A program made the translations under genes and the position numbers. The notes under the pieces are model-generated. The model did no database searches. It saw only the letters and a list, made by a program, of their open reading frames with translations, and was not told the origin of the DNA. Source: JAFGPF01 sp964409485 (GTDB lineage: Bacteria; Chloroflexota; Dehalococcoidia; Dehalococcoidales; RBG-16-60-22). Taken from it: 10,550 nt of DNA. Shown here piece after piece: positions 1 to 6,215 of this stretch. The DNA lies in NCBI GenBank assembly GCA_964409485.1, contig CAYPDM010000053.1:1-10550 (forward strand), written 5' to 3'. Position 1 is the first letter of the stretch. Each line of letters opens with the position of its first letter.

Positions 1-4
1 CCCC

Positions 5-30
5 AAAAGAAAAACCCCCGCTTTGGGGGC
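5..30 (-). terminator. Intrinsic terminator read leftward
   Basis: On the minus strand a five-base CCCCC/GGGGG stem with an AAAGC loop is followed directly by TTTTTCTTTT, the layout of a Rho-independent terminator for leftward transcription. Read rightward, the hairpin is followed by only a short displaced T-run (39-43), so the leftward reading fits much better. No leftward coding gene lies to its right, but a strong leftward promoter sits about 25 bases upstream of it (see 56-85). Confidence 0.65.
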
Positions 31-55
31 ACAGCTATTTTTCGATTGTGCATAC

Positions 56-85
56 ATTATACCATACTTTCAGGTGAACTGTCAA
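56..85 (-). promoter_or_regulatory. Consensus sigma70-type promoter firing leftward
   Basis: Read on the minus strand there is an exact TTGACA (-35, 85-80), an 18-base spacer, and an exact TATAAT (-10, 61-56) preceded by TGG, the extended -10 motif. A start near 49-51 would give an RNA that begins with a possible GCACA/TGTGC hairpin (47-51 with 29-33) and runs straight into the terminator at 30-5. The gene it serves would lie past the left edge. Otherwise it makes a free-standing RNA of roughly 45 nucleotides. Confidence 0.7.
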
Positions 86-113
86 ATCTTTCTGCGTGAT
101 GGGGTAACTTAAG

Positions 114-220
114 CCTCCCCACCCCCTTCTATGTTATCTATTCCCACCCGTACCGCCCAGTATCACCTGCGGCCTATCCCGCGTGCTTACACCCCACCCC
201 ACCGTAAAAAGGAAGAGGGC
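114..220. repeat. C/T-rich intergenic repeat, copy 1
   Basis: This non-coding stretch aligns without gaps to 9668-9735. I count 58 identical bases of 68 (114-181), including a shared CCTCCCCACCCCC start, TTCCCACCC and CTGCGG. Weaker similarity continues with gaps through a second C-rich tract to about 220 (TAAAAAGGA here, ATAAAGGAGG in copy 2). Neither copy has a convincing reading frame. It lies between the leftward promoter and the AT-rich parB-like cassette. It could be a dispersed intergenic element or a structured RNA. I do not recognise the family. Confidence 0.65.
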
Positions 221-249
221 TTGCGTACTATATGAAGCTATCTTATACT
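221..249 (+). promoter_or_regulatory. Probable promoter of the parB-like cassette
   Basis: TTGCGT (221-226; three of six consensus bases) and TATACT (244-249; five of six) are separated by 17 bases, the ideal spacing. A start near 256 leaves a short leader that carries the GAGGTG ribosome binding site at 261-266. This is the only clear promoter I see for the parB-like gene, its downstream partner and perhaps mtnP. Confidence 0.45.
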
Positions 250-2040
250 TTGTATGAAAAGAGGTGTTCACTATGTCTGATATTGAATTGAAAAAGATAT
301 CACCTAATAAATTAAATCCTAGACTTGAATTTTCCAAGGCGGGTTTAGATGAACTTGCTGAAAGCATGAAGGGAGTAGGTGTCCTTGAGCCTATTATAGT
401 TAGACCCACAAACAATGAAAGTTACGAAATAGTAATAGGAGAACGTAGATATAGAGCTGCGCAACAAGCTGGATTAGAAAAGATACCAGCTATCATTAAG
501 AAATACTCTGATGAAGAAGTTATGGAAATTAACCTGATTGAGAATATTCAGAGAGAAGAATTAACTGCCGTAGAAAAAGGGAAAATATGCAGTGAATTAC
601 TAAATAAATTCCCAAATAAGTTTCCTAGCAGAGCCAGTTTAGCAAGACAATTGGGAATAAGTGAATCATCTGTTAACAACTGGCTATACACAACCGAAAT
701 GCCATTAGAAGTACAAAATAGAATAGCACCGAGGACTGAAAGTGGCAAAGTACCAATAGGAAAAGTAGATTATAGTACTGCTGTAAAAATAAGCCAACGT
801 ATCAAAGAGCCTAATAAATTTACAGAAGTGATAGAACATATTGCAGAGAACAGGGTTACCCGAATCGTTGCTAGAAAAGTAACACAACAAATACTTCGTG
901 AACCAGAAAAACCAGTTGAAAATATATTTCGTGAAGTAATTCGAGAAGCACCTATATTCTTACCATTTTCCAAAGTACATGCAGAACAAATCACAAAAAG
1001 AATAAAAACACAGACAGCCAGAAAGTCCAAAGACCCGAGGCTGCAAAAAGGTGCAGTAGTAAGAGCACAAATTACACATTATGCAGACCTAGAAATAACG
1101 AATGTTTTACGTAAGAAATTAGGTGATTTTACTGAGGAAGACGCTAAACGTGAAGGAGGATACACGTTAAAAGAATTCAAACAAGTCTGGATAAATCTTC
1201 ATGGTAACTGGAACCCAGAAGAATACGTTTATGTAATACAGTTTAATTTCTTAAGAGAAGCTTAATAATTCAGATGTCAGTATACGAAAAGAAAAAAATA
1301 CTCATTACTGTAAAAACTTATCCCTTACCATCAATAAAGACTATAGAAGCCTCTTGTACAGCAGGAATTACAGAAGATGGTAAATGGATAAGGCTTTTCC
1401 CATTACCATTCAGACACTTGGAATATTCAAAGCAGTTTAAAAAATACCAGTGGATTGAGGCAAATGTGACCAAAGCCTCAGATCCGCGACCGGAGAGCTA
1501 TAAAATCGATTTAGAATCAATAAAACTAATAGGAAATCCTATATCCACATCCAACAACTGGAAATCTCGAAAAGACATCATACTCCCGCTACTGTCTCCT
1601 TCGCTATGCTATTTACAAAATACACAAAATGAAACAGGTGCTTCATTAGGTTTGTTTAGACCAAGGTGTATTAATGAGTTAATAATAGAACCAGAAGAAG
1701 ATACTCATTGGACAGAAGACGATTTAGTGCGACTGAATCAGCAATCAATGTTTGAAAGCAGGCATATTACACCCTTAGAAAAGATACCATACAAATTTAA
1801 ATACAGATTCTTCTGCAAAGATTCAAGTTGTAACGGGCACATATTATCTATTACTGATTGGGAAGCTGGTCAAGCTTATAGGAGTTTTAAAACATCATAC
1901 AAAGAAAATTGGGAGGAACAATTTAGAAAAAAATTTGAGTATGATATGACATATAATCGTGACACACACTTCTATGTAGGAACAATGAGAGCACATCCGA
2001 ATATCTGGATTATTATCGGAATATTCTACCCGAAACAGGA
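225..2040. other. AT-rich two-gene cassette, probably acquired
   Basis: Sample lines in this stretch are about 37% GC (22 of 60 bases in two lines counted), against 55-68% in lines from mtnP and the permease. The change is abrupt at both ends: on the left just after repeat copy 1, on the right at the mtnP ribosome binding site. It holds exactly two genes, a ParB-ASCH-like protein and an unrecognised protein, 8 bases apart. I see no transposase, integrase, target duplication or terminal inverted repeats, so the transfer mechanism is unknown. Acquisition is inferred from composition only. Confidence 0.6.
273..1265 (+). CDS. ParB-type protein with C-terminal ASCH-like domain
   Basis: The 330-residue product opens with a ParB/Spo0J-like N-terminal domain: NPR at 15-17, GERRYR at 56-61 and ENIQRE at 90-95, the conserved boxes that bind CTP in ParB proteins and are labelled nuclease-like in stand-alone relatives. 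A helix-turn-helix follows at about 121-139 (SLARQLGIS...). The end, about 229-328, reads like an ASCH domain, a PUA-like fold linked to RNA or modified nucleotides, with KTQTAR near 245-250, the acidic FTEEDAKREGG segment and YVYVIQF near the C-terminus. ATG 273 is preferred to the in-frame GTG 264, because GAGGTG (261-266) then serves as ribosome binding site six bases ahead. The gene is AT-rich and 8 bases before an unknown partner. No parA is near, so chromosome partitioning is unlikely. A regulator, or a mobile-element or defence protein, is more plausible. The ParB part is secure, the ASCH call good, the function unknown. Confidence 0.8.
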   Translation: MSDIELKKISPNKLNPRLEFSKAGLDELAESMKGVGVLEPIIVRPTNNESYEIVIGERRYRAAQQAGLEKIPAIIKKYSDEEVMEINLIENIQREELTAVEKGKICSELLNKFPNKFPSRASLARQLGISESSVNNWLYTTEMPLEVQNRIAPRTESGKVPIGKVDYSTAVKISQRIKEPNKFTEVIEHIAENRVTRIVARKVTQQILREPEKPVENIFREVIREAPIFLPFSKVHAEQITKRIKTQTARKSKDPRLQKGAVVRAQITHYADLEITNVLRKKLGDFTEEDAKREGGYTLKEFKQVWINLHGNWNPEEYVYVIQFNFLREA

Positions 2041-2071
2041 GGTAACACCCCATGCCCATGCCCACAGCTAA
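1274..2071 (+). CDS. Uncharacterised 265-residue protein of the AT-rich cassette
   Basis: I do not recognise a named family. The protein is soluble, with no signal peptide or membrane segment. It opens with an ordered-looking VKTYPLPS (13-20) and CTAGITEDGKWIRLFPLPFR (28-47), then SDPRPESY (69-76), a possible metal site CX4CXGH (Cys181, Cys186, His189), TDWE (194-197), and a hydrophobic end WIIIGIFYP (245-253). It starts 8 bases after the parB-like stop without an obvious ribosome binding site, so translational coupling is likely. The last nine residues (VTPHAHAHS) come from the mtnP leader and first codons and are probably not part of the original protein. Composition matches the parB-like gene, so the two probably travelled together and act together. 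A nucleic-acid or modified-nucleotide role is only a guess from the partner's ASCH domain. Confidence 0.75.
   Translation: MSVYEKKKILITVKTYPLPSIKTIEASCTAGITEDGKWIRLFPLPFRHLEYSKQFKKYQWIEANVTKASDPRPESYKIDLESIKLIGNPISTSNNWKSRKDIILPLLSPSLCYLQNTQNETGASLGLFRPRCINELIIEPEEDTHWTEDDLVRLNQQSMFESRHITPLEKIPYKFKYRFFCKDSSCNGHILSITDWEAGQAYRSFKTSYKENWEEQFRKKFEYDMTYNRDTHFYVGTMRAHPNIWIIIGIFYPKQEVTPHAHAHS
2037..2043 (+). promoter_or_regulatory. Strong mtnP ribosome binding site at the cassette edge
   Basis: AGGAGGT lies 8 bases before ATG 2052. It fixes the mtnP start and coincides with the point where base composition jumps from AT-rich to GC-rich, so the cassette joins native DNA at or just before this site. 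Confidence 0.7.
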
Positions 2072-2927
2072 ACTTGCCGTCATCGGCGGGACGGGGCTTT
2101 ATGATATCGAGGGCATTACGGACATAGAGTCGGTGGATATAGATACCCCCTTCGGCAGGCCCTCGGATAGCATCGGCGTCGGCAGGCTGGGCGGGGTGGG
2201 TATCGCCTTTCTCCCCCGCCACGGCAAAGGCCACCGCATCTCCCCCACCCATGTCCCCTCCCGCGCCAATATCTACGCCCTCAAGTCCCTCGGCGTGGAG
2301 TTCATTATCTCCTCCAACTCCTGCGGCAGCTTCAAGGAAGAGCTTAAACCGGGGCATCTGCTGGTGCCCGACCAGATAATCGACCGTACCAATAAGCGCA
2401 TCAACACCTTCTTCGGCGAGGGCATCGTCGCCCATATCCAGTTCGCCGACCCCTTCTGTCCGGTGTTGAGCAATATTATTTATGAGTGCGCCCTGGAAGC
2501 CGGCGCCACCGTCCACCGGGGCGGCACCTTCATCGCCATGGAAGGCCCCGCCTTCTCCACCCGCGCCGAGTCGCGACTCTACAAAAGCTGGGGCGCCGAT
2601 GTCATCGGCATGACGGTGCTGCCGGAAGCCCGGCTCGCCCGCGAGGCGGAAATCTGCTACGCTTCGATTGCCTGCATTACCGACTTCGATTCCTGGCACG
2701 AGACCAACGAGACCGTCTCCGTCGAGGTTATCCTGACGACCATGTCCAATAATATCGACTTTGCCAAAAAGACCGTCAGGCTGGCTGCGGCGAGGCTGCC
2801 GTCGAAAAGGGAGTGCGACTGCGCTTCAGCTTTGGGCAACGCCCTCGTTACCGATATGTCCGCCGTCCCCGCCGCGCAGAAAAAGAAGCTTGACCTACTC
2901 ATCGGGAAATACGTCAAAAAGGACTGA
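2052..2927 (+). CDS. mtnP: S-methyl-5'-thioadenosine phosphorylase
   Basis: The 291-residue enzyme belongs to purine nucleoside phosphorylase family 2. It cleaves methylthioadenosine with phosphate to adenine and methylthioribose-1-phosphate in the cytoplasm, recycling the by-product of polyamine synthesis and radical SAM chemistry. GGTGLYD (12-18) and PRHG (55-58) are phosphate-site motifs, MEGPAFSTRAES (163-174) and GMT (186-188) line the nucleoside pocket, and TDFD (210-213) supplies the Asp typical of adenine-specific members. Length is normal. Start ATG 2052 has AGGAGGT 8 bases upstream, although Met3 is also possible. The gene overlaps the end of the AT-rich cassette by 20 bases and ends 4 bases before a methionine synthase gene, an evident two-gene unit for methionine metabolism. 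SNSCGSF at 88-94 differs from the usual SAxGSL form but keeps the Gly-Ser. No promoter of its own is visible, so it may now depend on the cassette promoter. Confidence 0.92.
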   Translation: MPMPTAKLAVIGGTGLYDIEGITDIESVDIDTPFGRPSDSIGVGRLGGVGIAFLPRHGKGHRISPTHVPSRANIYALKSLGVEFIISSNSCGSFKEELKPGHLLVPDQIIDRTNKRINTFFGEGIVAHIQFADPFCPVLSNIIYECALEAGATVHRGGTFIAMEGPAFSTRAESRLYKSWGADVIGMTVLPEARLAREAEICYASIACITDFDSWHETNETVSVEVILTTMSNNIDFAKKTVRLAAARLPSKRECDCASALGNALVTDMSAVPAAQKKKLDLLIGKYVKKD

Positions 2928-2931
2928 TATT

Positions 2932-3963
2932 ATGCCGGACACTGAATTCAACTGCCTGCCGACCATCATCGGCAGCATGCCCCACACCGACCCCCGCAAG
3001 GCGTGCGCGCTGGTGACCCGTTATCTAAAAGATATCCCCGCCTGGCCCCAGCTGCCCCGGCGCTCTTTCCTGGAGAATATGTACGTCCAGTACTCCGAGG
3101 GCTTCCCCGGCGTGGTCATCGGGAACGACCGTATCTACGTGGATACCTCGAAGGACTACCAGAAGCCGCTGGAAGAGCTTTACGCCGCCTACCTGGAAAA
3201 CGACGACTCTAGATTCCCCGTCGGCCCCGACTACGCGGCGGGGCTGTACGCCTTCCTGGAGCAAGAAAACCTGTCGCCGCTGGCCGTTAAAGGCCATGTC
3301 ACCGGGCCGCTCTCCTGGGGATTGACCGTCGCCGACGATAATAAACGCGCCGTCCTCTACCATGAAGTCCTCGGGGACGCCGTTCCCAGGCTGCTCAAGC
3401 TCAAGGCGGCCTGGCAGGAAAAAGAGCTAAAAAAAATCTCTAAAAACACCATCATCTTCGTCGACGAGCCTTACATGGCCTCCTACGGGTCGTCGGTCGC
3501 CGCCGGCCCCTTCTCCTCGCCGGAAAAAGTCGCGGAGATGATTGACGAGGTATTCCAGGGCATCGGCGGAATCAAGGGACTGCACTGCTGCGGCAATACC
3601 GACTGGTCGGTGCTGTTGAAAACCAGCCTCGATATCCTCAACTTCGATACGTACAACTACGCCGAATCTTTGACGCTCTACCCCGACGAAATCAAGAAGT
3701 TCCTGGCGCGGGGCGGCTGCATCGCCTGGGGCATCGTCCCCAACGACGCCCCCTCGGCGGAGAAAGAGACCATAGCCGCCTTGAGAGACCGCCTCGAAGA
3801 AGCGATTGCCCCCTTCACCCGCCACGGCCTGCCTTTCAGAGACATCCTTGCCCACAGCCTGCTTACCCCCAGTTGCACCCTGATACCCCTCGGCGAGGAG
3901 GGCGCCGAAAAGGCCCTGGAACTGCTCGTCGGCCTTTCCGCCGAGATGCGCAAGAAACTATAG
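2932..3963 (+). CDS. Core methionine synthase (short MetE-like)
   Basis: The 343-residue protein matches the C-terminal catalytic barrel of cobalamin-independent methionine synthase without the MetE N-terminal half. Expected zinc ligands are present: His218 and Cys220 (LHCCGN), Glu245 (YNYAES) and Cys315 (TPSC), with spacing close to that of full MetE. It begins with GSMPHTDP (14-21), the usual start of such proteins. Short 'core' MetE enzymes described in Dehalococcoides transfer methyl from methylcobalamin to homocysteine, and I infer the same here. ATG 2932 has AAGGA (2919-2923) 8 bases upstream. The same frame is open back to 2761, but that part overlaps mtnP and has no homology. Being 4 bases after mtnP supports a methionine role. 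The alternative is another methyltransferase of the UroD/MetE superfamily. Confidence 0.78.
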   Translation: MPDTEFNCLPTIIGSMPHTDPRKACALVTRYLKDIPAWPQLPRRSFLENMYVQYSEGFPGVVIGNDRIYVDTSKDYQKPLEELYAAYLENDDSRFPVGPDYAAGLYAFLEQENLSPLAVKGHVTGPLSWGLTVADDNKRAVLYHEVLGDAVPRLLKLKAAWQEKELKKISKNTIIFVDEPYMASYGSSVAAGPFSSPEKVAEMIDEVFQGIGGIKGLHCCGNTDWSVLLKTSLDILNFDTYNYAESLTLYPDEIKKFLARGGCIAWGIVPNDAPSAEKETIAALRDRLEEAIAPFTRHGLPFRDILAHSLLTPSCTLIPLGEEGAEKALELLVGLSAEMRKKL

Positions 3964-3990
3964 ATATACCCCCCTCGTTCTTTGTATAAT
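3961..3990 (+). promoter_or_regulatory. Possible promoter giving a leaderless permease mRNA
   Basis: A consensus TATAAT (3985-3990) is preceded at 18 bases by TAGATA (3961-3966), four of six matches to TTGACA. The expected transcription start, about six bases past the -10 box, falls on the A of ATG 3997. No Shine-Dalgarno sequence precedes that ATG, which fits a leaderless message. Confidence 0.45.
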
Positions 3991-3996
3991 ATTGAC

Positions 3997-5775
3997 ATGC
4001 TGAACCTTGACATGGTACTCGTCGGTGTTATCATTATCGCCGCCATGGTGATGTTCATCTGGGGCAAGGTCCGCATCGATATCATCGCCCTGTGCGTGCT
4101 GGTGGCGCTTTTCGTCCTCAAGCTCATCGAGCCGGGACAGGTGCTCTACGGACTCGCCAACCAAGCCACCGTTACCATTGCCGCCATGTTCATTATCAGC
4201 GCCGGGCTGGTGCGCACCGGCCTGGTGGAGTGGGCCGCCCGCTACCTCGACCGTCTCGCCGGTAAAACTGAACTCCGCCTCATGCTCATTATCAGTCTCA
4301 CCGCCGCTATCTTATCGGCATTCATTATCAATGCCGCTATCGTGGCCATTTTCATTCCCGTGGCCATGGTGCTGGCCAAGAGCCGCAAAATAGCCTCCTC
4401 TAAAATACTCATACCGCTGTCTTTCGCCAGCCAGTTCGGCGGCGTCTGTACCCTCGTCGGAACATCCACCAATCTCATCGTCAACTCCATTGCCGTAAGC
4501 CGCGGCCTGGAGCCGTTCGGCTTCTTCGAATTCCTGCCCCTGGGAATCGCCATGGTCGGCGCCGGCACGGTCTATCTCGCCGCCGTGGGACACTGGCTGC
4601 TGCCCGTGCGTAAAGGCGAAGCCGAACAGGTAGATAAATACCGACTCGTTGACTATCTCGCCGAGCTTCAGGTAGCTGATAAATCACCGTTAATCGGCAT
4701 GACCTGGGATACAGGCAAGGTTGGCGAGGAGTACCGCGTGGAACTGGCCAATCTCCTGCGGGGGGCCCGGGCGGTCGCCAGGCCCTCCCGTACCAGGATA
4801 AAACCCGATGATATACTGCTACTGCACGGCAACGTGGAGCAAATCCTGGAAATCGAATCGAAATACGGACTGAAAATACTCAAGAACGCCAGGGTAAAAG
4901 ACCGGGAATTAAGTTCTCATAACATGAAATTGAGCGAGGTGCTGGTGCCGCCGGACTCCAGTCTCATTGGTCGCACCCTGCAGGAGGCCGTCTTCTTCCG
5001 CCGACACAGGCTCACCGTCCTGGCCATTCAGCGGCGGGGCCGCACACTGCGCGACCGCCTAGCCGATATCAAGCTCAAGGAAAACGATACCATCCTGCTC
5101 CAGGGCCACAAGGACGATATCTCCCATATCATGAACTCGCCCAATGTCATCGTCACCAACGAGCTGACCGACCTCTATTTAAGAAAGGACCGCGCCGTTA
5201 TCGCGCTGGCGGTACTGCTGGCCGTGGTGTTCCTCACCGCGCTGAATGTAATGCCCATTATGCTGGCGGCCATTCTTGGCGCTGTGGCCATGGTGGTAAC
5301 CCGGTGTTTGAACATCGAAGAAGCCTATAAATCCATCGACTGGAAGATAATTTTCCTGCTCGCCGGCGTTCTGCCCTTGGGGCTGGCGCTGGAACAAAGC
5401 GGCGCCACATTGTGGCTGGCTGACCACGTCCTTCAGCCCCTGGCCGGTCACGGGCCGGTCGTGCTGCTGGCGGCGTTCTATCTCATCACCGCCGTGCTCA
5501 CGGAGGCTATGTCCAACAATGCCGCCGCCGCCATACTGGCGCCGATAGCTTTCACCACCGCCGCTTCCCTGGGACTCGACCCCCGTCCGCTGCTTGTCGC
5601 CATTACCTTCGCCGCCTCCACGAGCTTCGCCACCCCCATCGGCTACAAGACCAACACCATGGTCTATTCACCCGGCGGCTATCGTTTTACGGACTATACC
5701 AGGATCGGCGTGCCGCTCAACCTGATATTCTGGGGCCTGGCCGTGCTCATAATACCGCTTATCTGGCCTTTATAA
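3997..5775 (+). CDS. SLC13/DASS-type permease with two RCK_C domains
   Basis: The 592-residue inner-membrane protein has two blocks of hydrophobic helices, about 1-205 and 400-592, separated by a soluble part with two TrkA-C/RCK_C-like domains (about 215-295 and 310-385, each ending in a DDILLLHG or NDTILLQG strand). Signature substrate/sodium motifs appear in each half: GTSTN at 155-159, SNNAAA at 507-512, and TPIGYKTN at 546-553. The family imports anions such as dicarboxylates or sulfate with sodium, and the substrate cannot be read from sequence. RCK_C domains usually sense a ligand and gate transport. ATG 3997 is chosen because homologues of this type start a few residues before the first helix. 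TTG 3982 and ATG 4012 are in-frame alternatives, and none has a ribosome binding site. It begins 33 bases after the methionine synthase gene and probably has its own promoter. Confidence 0.88.
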   Translation: MLNLDMVLVGVIIIAAMVMFIWGKVRIDIIALCVLVALFVLKLIEPGQVLYGLANQATVTIAAMFIISAGLVRTGLVEWAARYLDRLAGKTELRLMLIISLTAAILSAFIINAAIVAIFIPVAMVLAKSRKIASSKILIPLSFASQFGGVCTLVGTSTNLIVNSIAVSRGLEPFGFFEFLPLGIAMVGAGTVYLAAVGHWLLPVRKGEAEQVDKYRLVDYLAELQVADKSPLIGMTWDTGKVGEEYRVELANLLRGARAVARPSRTRIKPDDILLLHGNVEQILEIESKYGLKILKNARVKDRELSSHNMKLSEVLVPPDSSLIGRTLQEAVFFRRHRLTVLAIQRRGRTLRDRLADIKLKENDTILLQGHKDDISHIMNSPNVIVTNELTDLYLRKDRAVIALAVLLAVVFLTALNVMPIMLAAILGAVAMVVTRCLNIEEAYKSIDWKIIFLLAGVLPLGLALEQSGATLWLADHVLQPLAGHGPVVLLAAFYLITAVLTEAMSNNAAAAILAPIAFTTAASLGLDPRPLLVAITFAASTSFATPIGYKTNTMVYSPGGYRFTDYTRIGVPLNLIFWGLAVLIIPLIWPL

Positions 5776-5776
5776 T
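5771..5776 (+). promoter_or_regulatory. Possible -10 element before the Cys-rich gene
   Basis: An exact TATAAT overlaps the permease stop codon and would start RNA near 5783, leaving room for the AGGGGA ribosome binding site at 5792-5797. I see no good -35 hexamer, so this is weak. Confidence 0.25.
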
Positions 5777-5803
5777 TCTTAATTACTTTTCAGGGGATTG
5801 ATT

Positions 5804-6016
5804 ATGGAATGCAATATAGAAGCCAACAAAGCAATCTGCAACTGCACCTACGAGCCCTGCCCCCGCAAGGGCAAGTGCTGCGAATGTATCCGCTATCACC
5901 TGCAGATGGACGAACTGCCCGCCTGCGTCTTTCCCCCGGAGATAGAGCGCACCTTCGACCGCTCATTTACCCGTTTTGCAGAGTGGGTGAAGGAGAGGGG
6001 TGGTAAGAATTCGTAA
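5804..6016 (+). CDS. Small Cys-rich protein, DUF6485-like
   Basis: The 70-residue protein has eight cysteines, seven of them in the first 28 residues (3, 12, 14, 19, 25, 26, 28), plus Cys41 in LPACVFPPE. The pattern CNCTYEPCPRKGKCCECIRYH and the FDRSFTRF segment fit the small DUF6485 family common in anaerobes. The clustered cysteines suggest a metal site (zinc or iron-sulfur). The function is unknown. ATG 5804 is chosen over the in-frame TTG 5798, because AGGGGA at 5792-5797 is correctly spaced for the ATG. It follows the permease by 28 bases but need not share its function. Confidence 0.75.
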   Translation: MECNIEANKAICNCTYEPCPRKGKCCECIRYHLQMDELPACVFPPEIERTFDRSFTRFAEWVKERGGKNS

Positions 6017-6036
6017 TTTAAGCTATATTATTAATG

Positions 6037-6132
6037 ATGAATAAATCCAAGAGAAACGCCTGGCACAAGCACCTGAAAGCGGCTAAAAAAGCCAGCGAAA
6101 AGAGAAAAGCACAGTCGAAGACTGGCAAATAA
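6037..6132 (+). CDS. Very basic 31-residue peptide
   Basis: This short frame encodes MNKSKRNAWHKHLKAAKKAS followed by EKRKAQSKTGK. About 13 of 31 residues are Lys, Arg or His and almost none are acidic, as in small ribosome- or nucleic-acid-associated proteins. It starts 20 bases after the Cys-rich gene. ATG 6034 is an alternative start one codon earlier. No Shine-Dalgarno is visible. A TATATT (6024-6029) seven bases upstream could be a -10 box giving a leaderless message, as proposed for the permease. Against it are its size and the chance of an accidental ORF. For it are the coherent composition and the clean stop. I cannot name a family. Confidence 0.5.
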   Translation: MNKSKRNAWHKHLKAAKKASEKRKAQSKTGK

Positions 6133-6215
6133 ATAGTCCTTTCCCTTCGTTCCGGAGCAACGCGGGTAATAAAAACACCCCCGCTGGTAAATTACTGCTG
6201 GTAGGTGCCGTCTTT

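Noticed and set aside
264..1265. Classical chromosome or plasmid partition ParB
   Set aside because: There is no parA or parS-like site nearby, the C-terminal dimerisation domain is replaced by an ASCH-like segment, and the gene is AT-rich and isolated.
2013..2699. Long minus-strand open frame of 228 codons across mtnP
   Set aside because: It lies antisense to a clear mtnP gene, has a Gly/Ala/Asp-rich composition typical of high-GC shadow frames, and no recognisable motif.
2761..2931. N-terminal extension of the methionine synthase frame into mtnP
   Set aside because: The added residues overlap mtnP and look unlike the family. ATG 2932 has its own ribosome binding site and begins just before the conserved GSMPHTDP.
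6133..6215. Possible hairpin GCGGG/CCCGC before the APH-like gene
   Set aside because: The stem is five bases with a 13-base loop and no T-run, so it is too weak to call as a terminator or regulatory structure.
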